The translations under genes and the position numbers were made by a program. Below the pieces are notes generated by a model. It ran no database searches and was not told the DNA's origin. It saw only the letters and a list, made by a program, of their open reading frames with translations. Positions 1 through 6,792 of a stretch of 7,570 nt of DNA are shown piece after piece (positions within the stretch are counted from its first letter, which is position 1; each line of letters starts with the position of its first letter). The stretch comes from Cytophagales bacterium (GTDB lineage: Bacteria; Bacteroidota; Bacteroidia; Cytophagales; Cyclobacteriaceae): the NCBI GenBank assembly GCA_003541895.1, contig DPLR01000364.1, forward strand, positions 1-7,570. The letters run 5' to 3'.

Positions 1-1049
1 GAGGTATCTTTGACTACGATCGCAAGATTGTAGAAATTGAAGACGAAGAGCGCATTTCGCACCAATCGGATTTTTGGAACAATCCGAAACAAGCTGAAGC
101 AATCTTGAAAAACATCCGCTCCAAAAAAATCTGGACGGATGCGTACGATAAAGTCACCAAGCTAGTGGATGACCTGGAAGTACTCAACGAATTTCACGAA
201 GCCGGTGATGTGAGTGAAGAGGAATTGGATCGCGATTATCTCACTACGCTCAAATCAGTGGAAGAGCTCGAATTCAAAAAGATGCTGAGCAAAGAAGAAG
301 ATCAGTTAGGTGCTGTGATGGAGATCAATCCGGGTGCCGGGGGAACCGAGAGTAACGACTGGGCCGATATGCTCAACCGCATGTACATTATGTGGGGCGA
401 AAAAAATGGCTACAAAGTTTCACAGATCGATTATCAACCGGGTGAAGTAGCCGGAGTAAAATCTTCCACGCTTGAATTTGAAGGGCCATTCGCTTACGGA
501 AAATTAAAATCAGAGATCGGTGTTCACCGCTTGGTGCGCATTTCTCCTTTCGATTCAAATCAACGCAGGCATACTTCGTTTGCTTCAGTTTTTGTTTATC
601 CGAAAGTAGATGACACGATTGAAATTGAAGTGAACCCAGCGGATGTAGAATTGCAAACTTCACGCTCGGGCGGTGCGGGTGGACAGAACGTAAACAAAGT
701 TGAAACGAAAGTGCAGCTCACGCACAAACCAACAGGCATTGTGATTGTTTGTCAGGTAGAGCGAAGTCAACATGCCAACCGTGAGCGCGCGATGCAAATG
801 CTGAAATCAAAATTGTATCAGCGCGAGATGGAGAAGCGCAATGCTGCACGTGATAAAATTGAAGCCGGCAAAATGAAAATTGATTTTGGCTCGCAAATCC
901 GAAACTATGTTTTGCATCCGTATAAGTTAGTAAAAGATGCGCGCACTGGAGTTGAACGCACCGATGCACAAAATGTGTTGGATGGCGACCTTGATGATTT
1001 TATAAAAGCATTTTTGTTAGAAGCTCAAGAAAAAGCAACGACTAATTAA
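1..1049 (+). CDS. prfB: Peptide chain release factor 2 (RF2), 5'-partial, decoded through a +1 frameshift
   Basis: RF2 recognises UGA and UAA stop codons in the ribosomal A site and triggers hydrolysis of peptidyl-tRNA. The visible main frame begins after the frameshift at GAC (position 12) and runs 345 codons to TAA at 1047-1049; about 20-25 N-terminal codons lie before the window in the other frame. The family signatures are all present: GAGGTES at 333-353, the RF2-type stop-recognition tripeptide SPF at 543-551 (RF1 would have PxT), and the catalytic GGQ at 678-686, whose Gln is methylated by PrmC in known RF2s. The estimated total of about 370 residues is normal for RF2. A conventional start would be placed at the TTG at 105, but this would remove conserved N-terminal sequence (DYDRK...[11 protein letters not shown]) that reads openly back to the frameshift site, so that start is wrong. 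radC follows 6 bases after the stop. Identification is secure. Confidence 0.97.
   Translation, partial: GIFDYDRKIVEIEDEERISHQSDFWNNPKQAEAILKNIRSKKIWTDAYDKVTKLVDDLEVLNEFHEAGDVSEEELDRDYLTTLKSVEELEFKKMLSKEEDQLGAVMEINPGAGGTESNDWADMLNRMYIMWGEKNGYKVSQIDYQPGEVAGVKSSTLEFEGPFAYGKLKSEIGVHRLVRISPFDSNQRRHTSFASVFVYPKVDDTIEIEVNPADVELQTSRSGGAGGQNVNKVETKVQLTHKPTGIVIVCQVERSQHANRERAMQMLKSKLYQREMEKRNAARDKIEAGKMKIDFGSQIRNYVLHPYKLVKDARTGVERTDAQNVLDGDLDDFIKAFLLEAQEKATTN
2..14 (+). promoter_or_regulatory. prfB programmed +1 ribosomal frameshift site
   Basis: The bases read AGG TAT CTT TGA C: in the incoming frame CTT (8-10) is followed by an in-frame TGA (11-13). A +1 slip from CTT to TTT lets GAC (12-14) be read next, which is exactly the frame of the rest of RF2 (DYDRK...). 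TATCTTTGAC is identical to the classical E. coli prfB slippery site, and the purine-rich GAGG at 1-4 sits at the same distance from CTT as the internal Shine-Dalgarno-like stimulator there. In known cases low RF2 lets the ribosome pause at UGA and shift, giving autoregulation. Only four bases of the stimulator are inside the window, so its full strength cannot be judged. Confidence 0.93.
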
Positions 1050-1055
1050 TTTGGT

Positions 1056-1757
1056 GTGGAGATTGAAGACAACCATCCTCTCAACATCAAAAGCTGGTCA
1101 CCAGAAGATAGGCCGCGCGAAAAATTATTGATGAAGGGAACAACAGCTTTGAGCGATGCTGAGTTGATTGCTATTCTCATTGGCTCAGGCACCGCCAAAC
1201 TCAGTGCAGTTGATGTTGCCAAAAAAGTATTGGCTCACGTTGAAAACAATCTCGACAATCTCGCAAAGCTTTCGGTAAAAGAATTGATGAAAGCCAAGGG
1301 CATTGGCGAAGCGAAAGCAATCACCATTGTTGCCGCCATGGAACTTGGCCGAAGGAGAAAAGATCAATCTCCGGAAGACAAGCCAAAAGTTGACAGTTCG
1401 CAATCAGCTTACAACTTAATTCAAGGCGACTTGCAAGATTTGCCGCACGAAGAATTTTGGGTGTTGCTGTTGAATCGTGCCAATCGATTGATTAAAAAGA
1501 AACGTGTAAGCGAAGGTGGAGTAAGCGGCACTGTGGCCGACCCGAAAATTATTTTCAAACTCGCGGTTGAGGAATTGGCCAGCGGAATAATAGTTGCGCA
1601 CAATCACCCATCGGGTAATCTTAAACCAAGTGATAGTGACATGAATCTAACCAAGAAATTGAAAGAAGCGGGAAAAGTGCTGGAGGTAGGCGTGTTTGAT
1701 CATATCATTGTTGCACAGCAAAAGTATTTTAGTTTTGCAGATGAAGGTTTGATATAG
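1056..1757 (+). CDS. radC: RadC family JAMM/MPN-domain protein (DNA repair-associated)
   Basis: This is a 233-residue RadC (UPF0758) protein. The N-terminal part has the conserved DRPREKLL segment (residues 18-25) and a helix-hairpin-helix-like KGIGEAKA (81-88). The C-terminal MPN domain carries a complete JAMM metal site: Glu153 in VSEGG, then His182-x-His184-x7-Ser192-x2-Asp195 within HNHPSGNLKPSDSD. JAMM sites bind zinc in peptidases and deubiquitinases; for RadC no substrate is established and the original E. coli repair role has been disputed, so the function is a family label only. The start chosen is GTG at 1056, six bases after the prfB TAA. The in-frame prfB-side stop at 1047 rules out anything further upstream, and the next ATG (1131) would cut into DRPREKLL. 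The tight spacing suggests co-transcription with prfB. Length is typical of the family. Confidence 0.93.
   Translation: MEIEDNHPLNIKSWSPEDRPREKLLMKGTTALSDAELIAILIGSGTAKLSAVDVAKKVLAHVENNLDNLAKLSVKELMKAKGIGEAKAITIVAAMELGRRRKDQSPEDKPKVDSSQSAYNLIQGDLQDLPHEEFWVLLLNRANRLIKKKRVSEGGVSGTVADPKIIFKLAVEELASGIIVAHNHPSGNLKPSDSDMNLTKKLKEAGKVLEVGVFDHIIVAQQKYFSFADEGLI
1708..1737 (+). promoter_or_regulatory. Candidate Bacteroidota-type promoter inside the radC 3' end
   Basis: TTG at 1708-1710 is followed after 19 bases by TAGTTTTG (1730-1737), which fits the Bacteroidota -7 consensus TAnnTTTG and the usual spacing to a -33 TTG. It lies about 65 bases before the serine hydrolase ATG and could drive the hydrolase-DUF1684 pair separately from prfB-radC. 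The match sits inside coding sequence and may be chance. Confidence 0.25.
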
Positions 1758-1801
1758 TTTGGCTGTTAATCGTTGAAGTACTCAAAACCATTGATTCGCA
1801 G

Positions 1802-3046
1802 ATGAAGGCAGCGTTCTGGATCGTTTCTTTTTCATGTGTTGCACTTTTCTTTTTCAATCTCTCCTCGCGCAGAGCAGATGTTAGCGCTTTGCCTTTAAAA
1901 GATTCGGTGGTTGCCAAAGTTGTTGCTGCTCCTAAAAAAATGGTAGCGACAGAAGAGAATCCATTTGTCAAAGAAACGATAAACGAGTTTGAGAGTTTCG
2001 TAAAGACAATGATTGCCAATGGGCAAGCGCCTGGTGCAGCTGTGGCCATAGTGCGAGACACCAATATTATTTTTCTAAAAGGATTTGGTCTACGCGAAAT
2101 GGGTAAACCTGATTCCATCAATGCCCGCACTGTTTTTCGTGTAGGCTCCGTTTCAAAAAGTATCACTGCCACGTTATGTGCCGTCTTAGTGCAGCAAGGA
2201 ATTATTGATTGGGATGATCCTGTAAAAAAATATTTGCCCGACTTTAAACTGAAAAGTGAGTCGGCTACTGAAAAATTGAAATTACGCCATCTACTTTCAC
2301 ACACCGAAGGGTTGCCCTACCATGCCTACACCGACATGGTTGACAGAAATGCACCGGTAGATACACTCATCGATTACCTGCAAGATTTAGATTTGATTGC
2401 CGAGCCAGGCAAAATTCATAGTTATCAGAACGTTGGTTTTAGTTTGATCGGAAAAGTGATTGAAGCAGCCACGCATCGGTCATTTGAAGACGTGATTACA
2501 GAAAAACTTTTCAAGCCGCTGAGCATGGACGATGCTTCAGCTTCCTACCAAAAAATTATAGAGGACGATGATGTTGCCAAGCCTCATCAAGTCACTCGAC
2601 CTCGAAAGATCTCCCCAACGTATTTTTCAGTGGCGCCTGCCGGTGGCATCAATGCAAGTGCCCAAGATATGGCGTTGTGGTTGAAAGCATTAATTTGCGA
2701 AAAGCCAACGATGTTCCCTTCAAAGCGCATCAATGAAATGTTGAAGCCACAAGTGTGGGCACCAATTCGGAATTATTATTTCTACAAATTGAAAAAAGTT
2801 CGGAAACCATTTTACGCGTTGGGCTGGCGCATCTTTGCTATGAACAATGACACACTGGCTTATCATGGCGGTTTTGTAAATAATTATCGTTGCGAAGTTG
2901 CGTTCAGTAGAAAAAATAAAATTGGAATTGCGATCCTTGTTAATACACCGGGCATGTTGGCCGACCAGGCTGTGCCAAAATTCTTTTCTATTTATGATCG
3001 TCATTTAGATTCCATCAGCCGATGGAAACGCAGACCCAGTTTATGA
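1802..3046 (+). CDS. Exported serine hydrolase, beta-lactamase/class C penicillin-binding protein fold
   Basis: The 414-residue protein belongs to the beta-lactamase-related family (Pfam Beta-lactamase, PF00144), which includes class C beta-lactamases, D-Ala-D-Ala peptidases and esterases. A hydrophobic stretch at residues 4-20 after MKAA is a signal peptide or N-terminal anchor, so the enzyme should act outside the cytoplasmic membrane; I see no convincing lipobox. The three active-site motifs are in place: Ser116-V-S-Lys119 (nucleophile and general base, in RVGSVSKS), Tyr208-Q-Asn210, and His355-Gly-Gly (the KTG-equivalent, as in many non-lactamase members). The HLLSHTEGLP segment (163-172) is also typical. 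Substrate cannot be told from sequence; an esterase or peptidase role is more likely than antibiotic resistance, but this is inference. The ATG has no clear Shine-Dalgarno sequence, which is normal in this phylum. Its stop overlaps the start of the following DUF1684 gene, so the two are probably translated together. Confidence 0.9.
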   Translation: MKAAFWIVSFSCVALFFFNLSSRRADVSALPLKDSVVAKVVAAPKKMVATEENPFVKETINEFESFVKTMIANGQAPGAAVAIVRDTNIIFLKGFGLREMGKPDSINARTVFRVGSVSKSITATLCAVLVQQGIIDWDDPVKKYLPDFKLKSESATEKLKLRHLLSHTEGLPYHAYTDMVDRNAPVDTLIDYLQDLDLIAEPGKIHSYQNVGFSLIGKVIEAATHRSFEDVITEKLFKPLSMDDASASYQKIIEDDDVAKPHQVTRPRKISPTYFSVAPAGGINASAQDMALWLKALICEKPTMFPSKRINEMLKPQVWAPIRNYYFYKLKKVRKPFYALGWRIFAMNNDTLAYHGGFVNNYRCEVAFSRKNKIGIAILVNTPGMLADQAVPKFFSIYDRHLDSISRWKRRPSL

Positions 3047-3660
3047 GCACTAAGAATATTTTTGTTATTACCGTTTTAGCTTTAGTAGCAACTATACTTT
3101 ATTATTCTTTTCAAGGCGGAAATTCAAACGAAGATTACATAACTAAAATTACAAGCGACCGAAAAGCGAAAGATGAATTCATGAAGTCGGGTAGCCAGTC
3201 TCCATTTGGTGAAGAGAAGAAAAATTTCAAAGGCCTGAATTATTTTCCTCCTGATATTAACTATCGCATTAGTGCAAAATTGATTCCTGTTCAAAATAAG
3301 AAGATGGTTCTTCTTCCCACCAGCGATGGCAAAGAAGAAAAATATTTGGAGTACGCGTTTGCCGAATTTGAGTTGAACACGCAGCCGTGTAGACTTTTAA
3401 TTCTTGAGATTCCAGAAGGCGAACACCGAGGCACTTTATTCCTAGCATTTGCCGATGAGACAAGTGCGAATGAAACGTACGGTGCCGGCCGCTACCTTGA
3501 TTTGAAAAAGGTGCCGGGCGCTTCTTCGATTACCCTCGATTTTAATGAAGCTTATAATCCTTACTGTGCTTACTCCAATAATTTTTCCTGTCCTTTTCCA
3601 CCCAAGGAAAATATTTTAAAAACTGCAGTGAAGGCGGGAGAGAAGAAATTTCATGACTAG
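3043..3660 (+). CDS. DUF1684 domain protein with N-terminal membrane anchor
   Basis: The protein has 205 residues from the ATG at 3043. Residues 6-23 form one hydrophobic segment with no cysteine after it, so it is a signal anchor or signal peptide rather than a lipoprotein signal. The remainder matches my recollection of DUF1684: FADETSANETYGAGRYLDL (136-154), LDFNEAYNPYCAYS (165-178), CPFPP (183-187) and a terminal AGEK (198-201). The paired Cys175 and Cys183 are part of this conserved region. DUF1684 has no established biochemical function. An in-frame ATG at 3022 would give a longer product, but 3043 is preferred: it forms an ATGA overlap with the hydrolase stop, and it places the hydrophobic segment at the very N-terminus after MSTKN. 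The overlap implies translational coupling with the hydrolase and perhaps a shared envelope role. Confidence 0.85.
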   Translation: MSTKNIFVITVLALVATILYYSFQGGNSNEDYITKITSDRKAKDEFMKSGSQSPFGEEKKNFKGLNYFPPDINYRISAKLIPVQNKKMVLLPTSDGKEEKYLEYAFAEFELNTQPCRLLILEIPEGEHRGTLFLAFADETSANETYGAGRYLDLKKVPGASSITLDFNEAYNPYCAYSNNFSCPFPPKENILKTAVKAGEKKFHD

Positions 3661-3712
3661 ACTACTGTAAAAAATCATTTCTTTTCAAGAATAATTCCTG
3701 ACTAAGAAATTG

Positions 3713-3720
3713 TATCTTAC
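3713..3720 (+). promoter_or_regulatory. Weak candidate -7 element upstream of maeB
   Basis: The 78-base gap between the DUF1684 gene and maeB is where a maeB promoter would be expected. TATCTTAC at 3713-3720 agrees with TAnnTTTG at four of six fixed bases and would start transcription roughly 10-15 bases before the ATG. No good -33 TTTG is visible at the usual spacing, and no strong terminator hairpin is seen in the gap. Confidence 0.2.
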
Positions 3721-3738
3721 CATTCCAACTAACCAACT

Positions 3739-6018
3739 ATGTCTATTAAAATCCGCAAACAAGATGCCCTTGATTATCACACCCAAGGACAGCCCGGTAA
3801 AATTGAAGTTACCCCTACAAAAAAATTAAGTACACAACTCGATCTCGCACTGGCGTATTCACCCGGTGTGGCTGAGCCATGCAAAGAAATTGCAGCGAAT
3901 AAAGAAGATGTTTATAAATACACCAGCAAAGGAAATTTAGTGGCTGTAATTTCAAATGGAACTGCCGTGCTCGGTTTGGGCGACATTGGTCCTGAAGCTG
4001 CCAAGCCTGTGATGGAAGGCAAAGCGGTGTTATTTAAAAAATATGCCGGCATCGATAGTTTTGATATTGAGATTAACGAAAAAGACCCCGATAAATTTAT
4101 TGAAGTTGTCAAAGCACTTGAGCCAACGTTTGGCGGAATTAATCTGGAAGACATCAAAGCGCCCGAGTGTTTTAAAATTGAAACTGTTCTGCGCGAGAAG
4201 CTGAACATTCCAATTATGCACGATGATCAGCACGGCACTGCCATCATTTCAAGTGCTGCGTTGTTGAATGCGCTTGCCGTAAATGGAAAAAGAATTGACG
4301 AAATCATTTTGGTAGTAAATGGCGCGGGTGCTGCAGCTGTTTCTTGCACTAAACTGTACCTCGCACTCGGGTTGAAAAAAGAAAACCTGATCATGTGCGA
4401 TAGCAAAGGTGTGATTCACAAAGACCGAACGGATCTTGATGCCAGCAAGCGCGACTTTGCTACCTCGCGTAAAATCACCACACTCAAAGAAGCCATCAAA
4501 GGTGCCGATGTTTTTATCGGACTTTCAAAAGCGGATTTGCTTACACCCGAAGATATTTTGTCGATGGCGAAAGATCCGATTGTGTTCGCATTGGCAAACC
4601 CTAATCCCGAAATTGCTTACGACCTCGCCAAGAAAACGCGCCCTGATATTATTATGGGTACAGGCCGCTCTGATCATCCGAATCAGATCAATAATGTGTT
4701 GGGCTTCCCATATATTTTTAGAGGAGCGCTTGACGTTCGAGCAACGGAGATCAATGAAGAAATGAAGTTGGCAGCGGTGCGTGCGCTGGCCGATCTTGCA
4801 AAAGAACCTGTGCCCGACATTGTGTTTCAAGCGTATGGTGTTGACAAGATTCAATTCGGAAAAGATTATTTAATTCCGAAGCCGCTCGATCCGCGATTGA
4901 TCACAACCGTTGCACCGGCAGTTGCTAAAGCTGCGATGGATTCGGGTATGGCCAAGAATCCGATTAAAGATTGGGGTGCTTACAACAATGAATTGCTCAA
5001 GCGAATTGGCATCGATCAAAAATTGACTTCACGCATCATTGACCTTGCCAAGAAAAAACCAAAGCGAATCATTTTCGCTGAAGCTGGTCATCATAAAATT
5101 TTGAAAGCAGCTCAAGTGCTGCAGGATGAAGGAATCGCTTATCCAATTTTGCTTGGTGGAAAAGAAGAAATTGCAAAGCTGGCCAGCGAACATCATCTTG
5201 AATTGGGCGATTGTAAAATCATCGACTTGCGCGAAGAGAAAGAAATGACAGAGCGATATGCAAAAGCTTTGTATGAAAAACGTCAGCGCAAAGGATTGAC
5301 CTATCAGGATGCGCTTCGCCAGGTGCGCGACCGAAATACATTTGGCGCAATGATGCTTGAGTTTGGCGAAGCTGATGCGCTTGTCTCAGGCCTCACGAAA
5401 GATTATTCAAAAACCATTTTGCCAGCGCTGCAAATTATTGGCATGGCACCTGGTGTAAAACGCGTAGCGGGTATGTACATTATCATGAATAAGAAAGGAA
5501 CATTTTTCTTTTCGGATTGTACGGTGAATGTTGATCCTTCGGCAGAAGAGTTAGTTGGAATTATCGGACTTACTTGGCGCGGAGCGAAGTTCTTCGACAT
5601 TGAGCCGCGAGTGGCTGTGTTATCGTATTCAAATTTTGGTTCGAGCAAAGGAGAAATTCCTGATAAAGTGAGAGAGGCCGTGAAGTTGGCGAAAGCAAAA
5701 TATCCCGACCTGGTGATTGATGGAGACATTCAAGCAAACGTTGCATTTGATACCGAGCTGCAACAAGAAATTTATCCGTTCAGTGCGTTGTCGAAAGAAG
5801 GAGCGAACACACTTATCTTCCCGAATCTTGCCTCGGCAAACATTGCCTATAAATTATTGATGGAAATTGGCGGAGCCGAAGCCATCGGCCCGATTTTGCT
5901 GGGCATGAAAAAACCAGTTCACATTTTACAACTCGGCAGCTCCATCAGAGATATTGTAAACATGGCAGCCATTGCTGTTGTGGATGCACAGCTGTATGAG
6001 AGGAACGAGCATTTGTAA
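3739..6018 (+). CDS. maeB: NADP-type malic enzyme with C-terminal phosphotransacetylase-like domain (MaeB)
   Basis: The enzyme oxidatively decarboxylates malate to pyruvate, making NAD(P)H for biosynthesis; it is cytoplasmic. At 759 residues it has the full two-part MaeB architecture and the same length as E. coli MaeB. The malic enzyme N-terminal domain (about 1-160) shows YSPGVAEPC (40-48, with the catalytic-type Tyr40), [18 protein letters not shown] (79-96, with Lys95) and LEDI (136-139). HDDQHGTA (161-168) supplies acidic metal ligands, probably Glu137, Asp138 and Asp163 by family analogy. The NAD(P)-binding domain has the Rossmann glycine motif NGAGAAA (194-200), ALANPNPE (284-291) and [13 protein letters not shown] (307-319). 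From about residue 430 to the end lies a phosphate acetyl/butyryltransferase-like domain (RIIFAEAG..., [11 protein letters not shown]), which in studied MaeB proteins regulates the enzyme by binding acetyl-CoA rather than acting as a transferase. Cofactor preference is assigned from the family, not from residues. It appears monocistronic. No damage seen. Confidence 0.96.
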   Translation: MSIKIRKQDALDYHTQGQPGKIEVTPTKKLSTQLDLALAYSPGVAEPCKEIAANKEDVYKYTSKGNLVAVISNGTAVLGLGDIGPEAAKPVMEGKAVLFKKYAGIDSFDIEINEKDPDKFIEVVKALEPTFGGINLEDIKAPECFKIETVLREKLNIPIMHDDQHGTAIISSAALLNALAVNGKRIDEIILVVNGAGAAAVSCTKLYLALGLKKENLIMCDSKGVIHKDRTDLDASKRDFATSRKITTLKEAIKGADVFIGLSKADLLTPEDILSMAKDPIVFALANPNPEIAYDLAKKTRPDIIMGTGRSDHPNQINNVLGFPYIFRGALDVRATEINEEMKLAAVRALADLAKEPVPDIVFQAYGVDKIQFGKDYLIPKPLDPRLITTVAPAVAKAAMDSGMAKNPIKDWGAYNNELLKRIGIDQKLTSRIIDLAKKKPKRIIFAEAGHHKILKAAQVLQDEGIAYPILLGGKEEIAKLASEHHLELGDCKIIDLREEKEMTERYAKALYEKRQRKGLTYQDALRQVRDRNTFGAMMLEFGEADALVSGLTKDYSKTILPALQIIGMAPGVKRVAGMYIIMNKKGTFFFSDCTVNVDPSAEELVGIIGLTWRGAKFFDIEPRVAVLSYSNFGSSKGEIPDKVREAVKLAKAKYPDLVIDGDIQANVAFDTELQQEIYPFSALSKEGANTLIFPNLASANIAYKLLMEIGGAEAIGPILLGMKKPVHILQLGSSIRDIVNMAAIAVVDAQLYERNEHL

Positions 6019-6040
6019 ATCTTACTGAAATTTCCGAATC

Positions 6041-6067
6041 AAAATGTTACCGATTTGGTAACATTTT
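6041..6067. promoter_or_regulatory. Perfect inverted repeat, probable HigA/HigBA operator
   Basis: AAAATGTTACC (6041-6051) and GGTAACATTTT (6057-6067) are exact reverse complements around a 5-base spacer, GATTT. The repeat ends one base before the -7 element of the higB promoter, so a bound dimer would cover the -33 region and block RNA polymerase. HigA-type antitoxins are known to repress their own promoters through such palindromes; that HigA binds this one is inference. The repeat begins 22 bases after the maeB stop, so it may also form a hairpin at the 3' end of the maeB transcript. The stem is A/T-rich with no clean U-tract, so a terminator role is secondary. Confidence 0.75.
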
Positions 6068-6068
6068 G

Positions 6069-6076
6069 TATTTTTG
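6069..6076 (+). promoter_or_regulatory. higBA promoter -7 element (Bacteroidota type)
   Basis: TATTTTTG matches the Bacteroidota -7 consensus TAnnTTTG at every fixed base. It ends 6 bases before the higB ATG (6083), which places the expected transcription start at or within a few bases of the ATG and predicts a leaderless or nearly leaderless mRNA. The -33 position falls inside the left arm and spacer of the inverted repeat; no perfect TTTG is present at the usual spacing, which is consistent with a repressible promoter. Confidence 0.6.
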
Positions 6077-6082
6077 TAGTTC

Positions 6083-6400
6083 ATGAGAGTAATCGCTGTA
6101 AAAACTTTGCGTGAGTACATCAATAAATTTCCAAAAGTTAAACAAGCTGTTCTTTCGTGGTATGAAGAAGTAGAGTCTGCCGAATGGCAAAACCCAAATG
6201 ATTTAAAAAAGCATTTCCGAAATGCTTCCGTAATTTCAGGTAAGAGAGTAGTCTTTAATATTCACGGAAATTCATTTCGACTGATTGTGGATATTGAGTA
6301 CAGATTAAAAATAGTATTTATTGTTTGGTTTGGTACACACGCAGAATATGATAGGATTGATGCTAATAAAGTAAGTTATGATAAAACCCATAAAAAATAA
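6083..6400 (+). CDS. higB: HigB family toxin, RelE-like mRNA interferase
   Basis: A 105-residue protein of the HigB_toxin family (E. coli HigB/YgjN type). Members are RelE-fold endoribonucleases that cut mRNA, usually on the translating ribosome, and stop growth when the antitoxin is lost. Recognisable elements are the N-terminal helix with LREYINKFP (9-17), W34 and the NPNDLKKHF segment (37-45), VVFNIHGNSFRLIV (56-69), and the C-terminal GTHAEYDRID (84-93), the family hallmark; conserved His86 and the Asp/Tyr next to it lie in the expected active-site region. The frame is intact. The toxin comes first, as is typical of hig loci, and overlaps the antitoxin gene by 23 bases. A hand count of 6121-6180 gives 21 G/C in 60, against 29 in 60 for maeB 4921-4980, a mild hint of separate origin. 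Confidence 0.9.
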   Translation: MRVIAVKTLREYINKFPKVKQAVLSWYEEVESAEWQNPNDLKKHFRNASVISGKRVVFNIHGNSFRLIVDIEYRLKIVFIVWFGTHAEYDRIDANKVSYDKTHKK

Positions 6401-6737
6401 TAAGCAATACAACGAGGCTTTGAAAGCAATTTATGGCCTTATGCAAAAAGATATTAAACCTGAGACCAGAGAATCGGATAACTTAGAAGTCCTTTCTATT
6501 TTGGTGAAGGAGTATGAGCTAGCGCATTTCCCTTTGCCTAAACCTAATCCTATTGACGCGATTAAGTTCAGGTTGGAGCAATTGGGGATGAGCGAATCAG
6601 AGTTGTCATCAATCATTGGTCACCGTTCGCGTAAATCAGAAATCCTCTCAGGAAAAAGAAAGTTGAGTTTACAAATGATCAGGCAATTGAATAAAAAATT
6701 AAAAATACCAGCTGAAGTTTTGATTCAGGCGTATTAG
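6378..6737 (+). CDS. higA: HigA family antitoxin, HTH (Xre-like) transcriptional regulator
   Basis: A 119-residue partner of HigB, resembling E. coli HigA (YgjM). Residues 1-55 form a helical N-terminal region (KNNKQYNEALKAIYGLM..., LEVLSILVKEYELAHF) of the kind seen in this antitoxin group. Residues 60-116 are the helix-turn-helix domain: DAIKFRLEQLGMSESELSSIIG (60-81) leads into the recognition helix RSRKSEILSG (83-92), followed by KRKLSLQMIRQL (93-104). The SGKRKLSL stretch closely parallels SGKRKLTL in E. coli HigA. The ATG at 6378 lies inside higB in another frame, so translation is probably coupled to the toxin, with HigA repressing the shared promoter through the inverted repeat at 6041-6067. 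The 55 bases between its stop and the convergent phosphoesterase gene contain no obvious terminator hairpin. Confidence 0.9.
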   Translation: MIKPIKNNKQYNEALKAIYGLMQKDIKPETRESDNLEVLSILVKEYELAHFPLPKPNPIDAIKFRLEQLGMSESELSSIIGHRSRKSEILSGKRKLSLQMIRQLNKKLKIPAEVLIQAY

Positions 6738-6792
6738 GTTTTATTAATATTTCCAACTTTCAATTACCCTCAATTTAAGAATCGTGATTAAC

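Noticed and set aside
1729..2304. Long minus-strand open frame (191 codons) across the radC-serine hydrolase boundary
   Set aside because: It is antisense to the secure serine hydrolase N-terminus, has no recognisable domain, and is of low-complexity shadow character.
1802..3046. Serine hydrolase as a true class C beta-lactamase resistance gene
   Set aside because: It has HGG rather than KTG as third motif and YQN rather than the classical YAN/YSN; many esterases and peptidases share this pattern, so a resistance call is unsupported.
3661..3738. Regulatory RNA or riboswitch ahead of maeB
   Set aside because: The gap is only 78 bases and shows no extended hairpins or recognisable aptamer core.
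4436..4765. Plus-strand open frame within maeB in another phase
   Set aside because: It lies wholly inside the conserved NAD(P)-binding region of maeB and its translation has no family resemblance.
6738..6792. Terminator between convergent higA and the phosphoesterase gene
   Set aside because: The 55 bases are A/T-rich but I find only a 4-bp stem (GATT/AATC) and no hairpin followed by a T-run on either strand.
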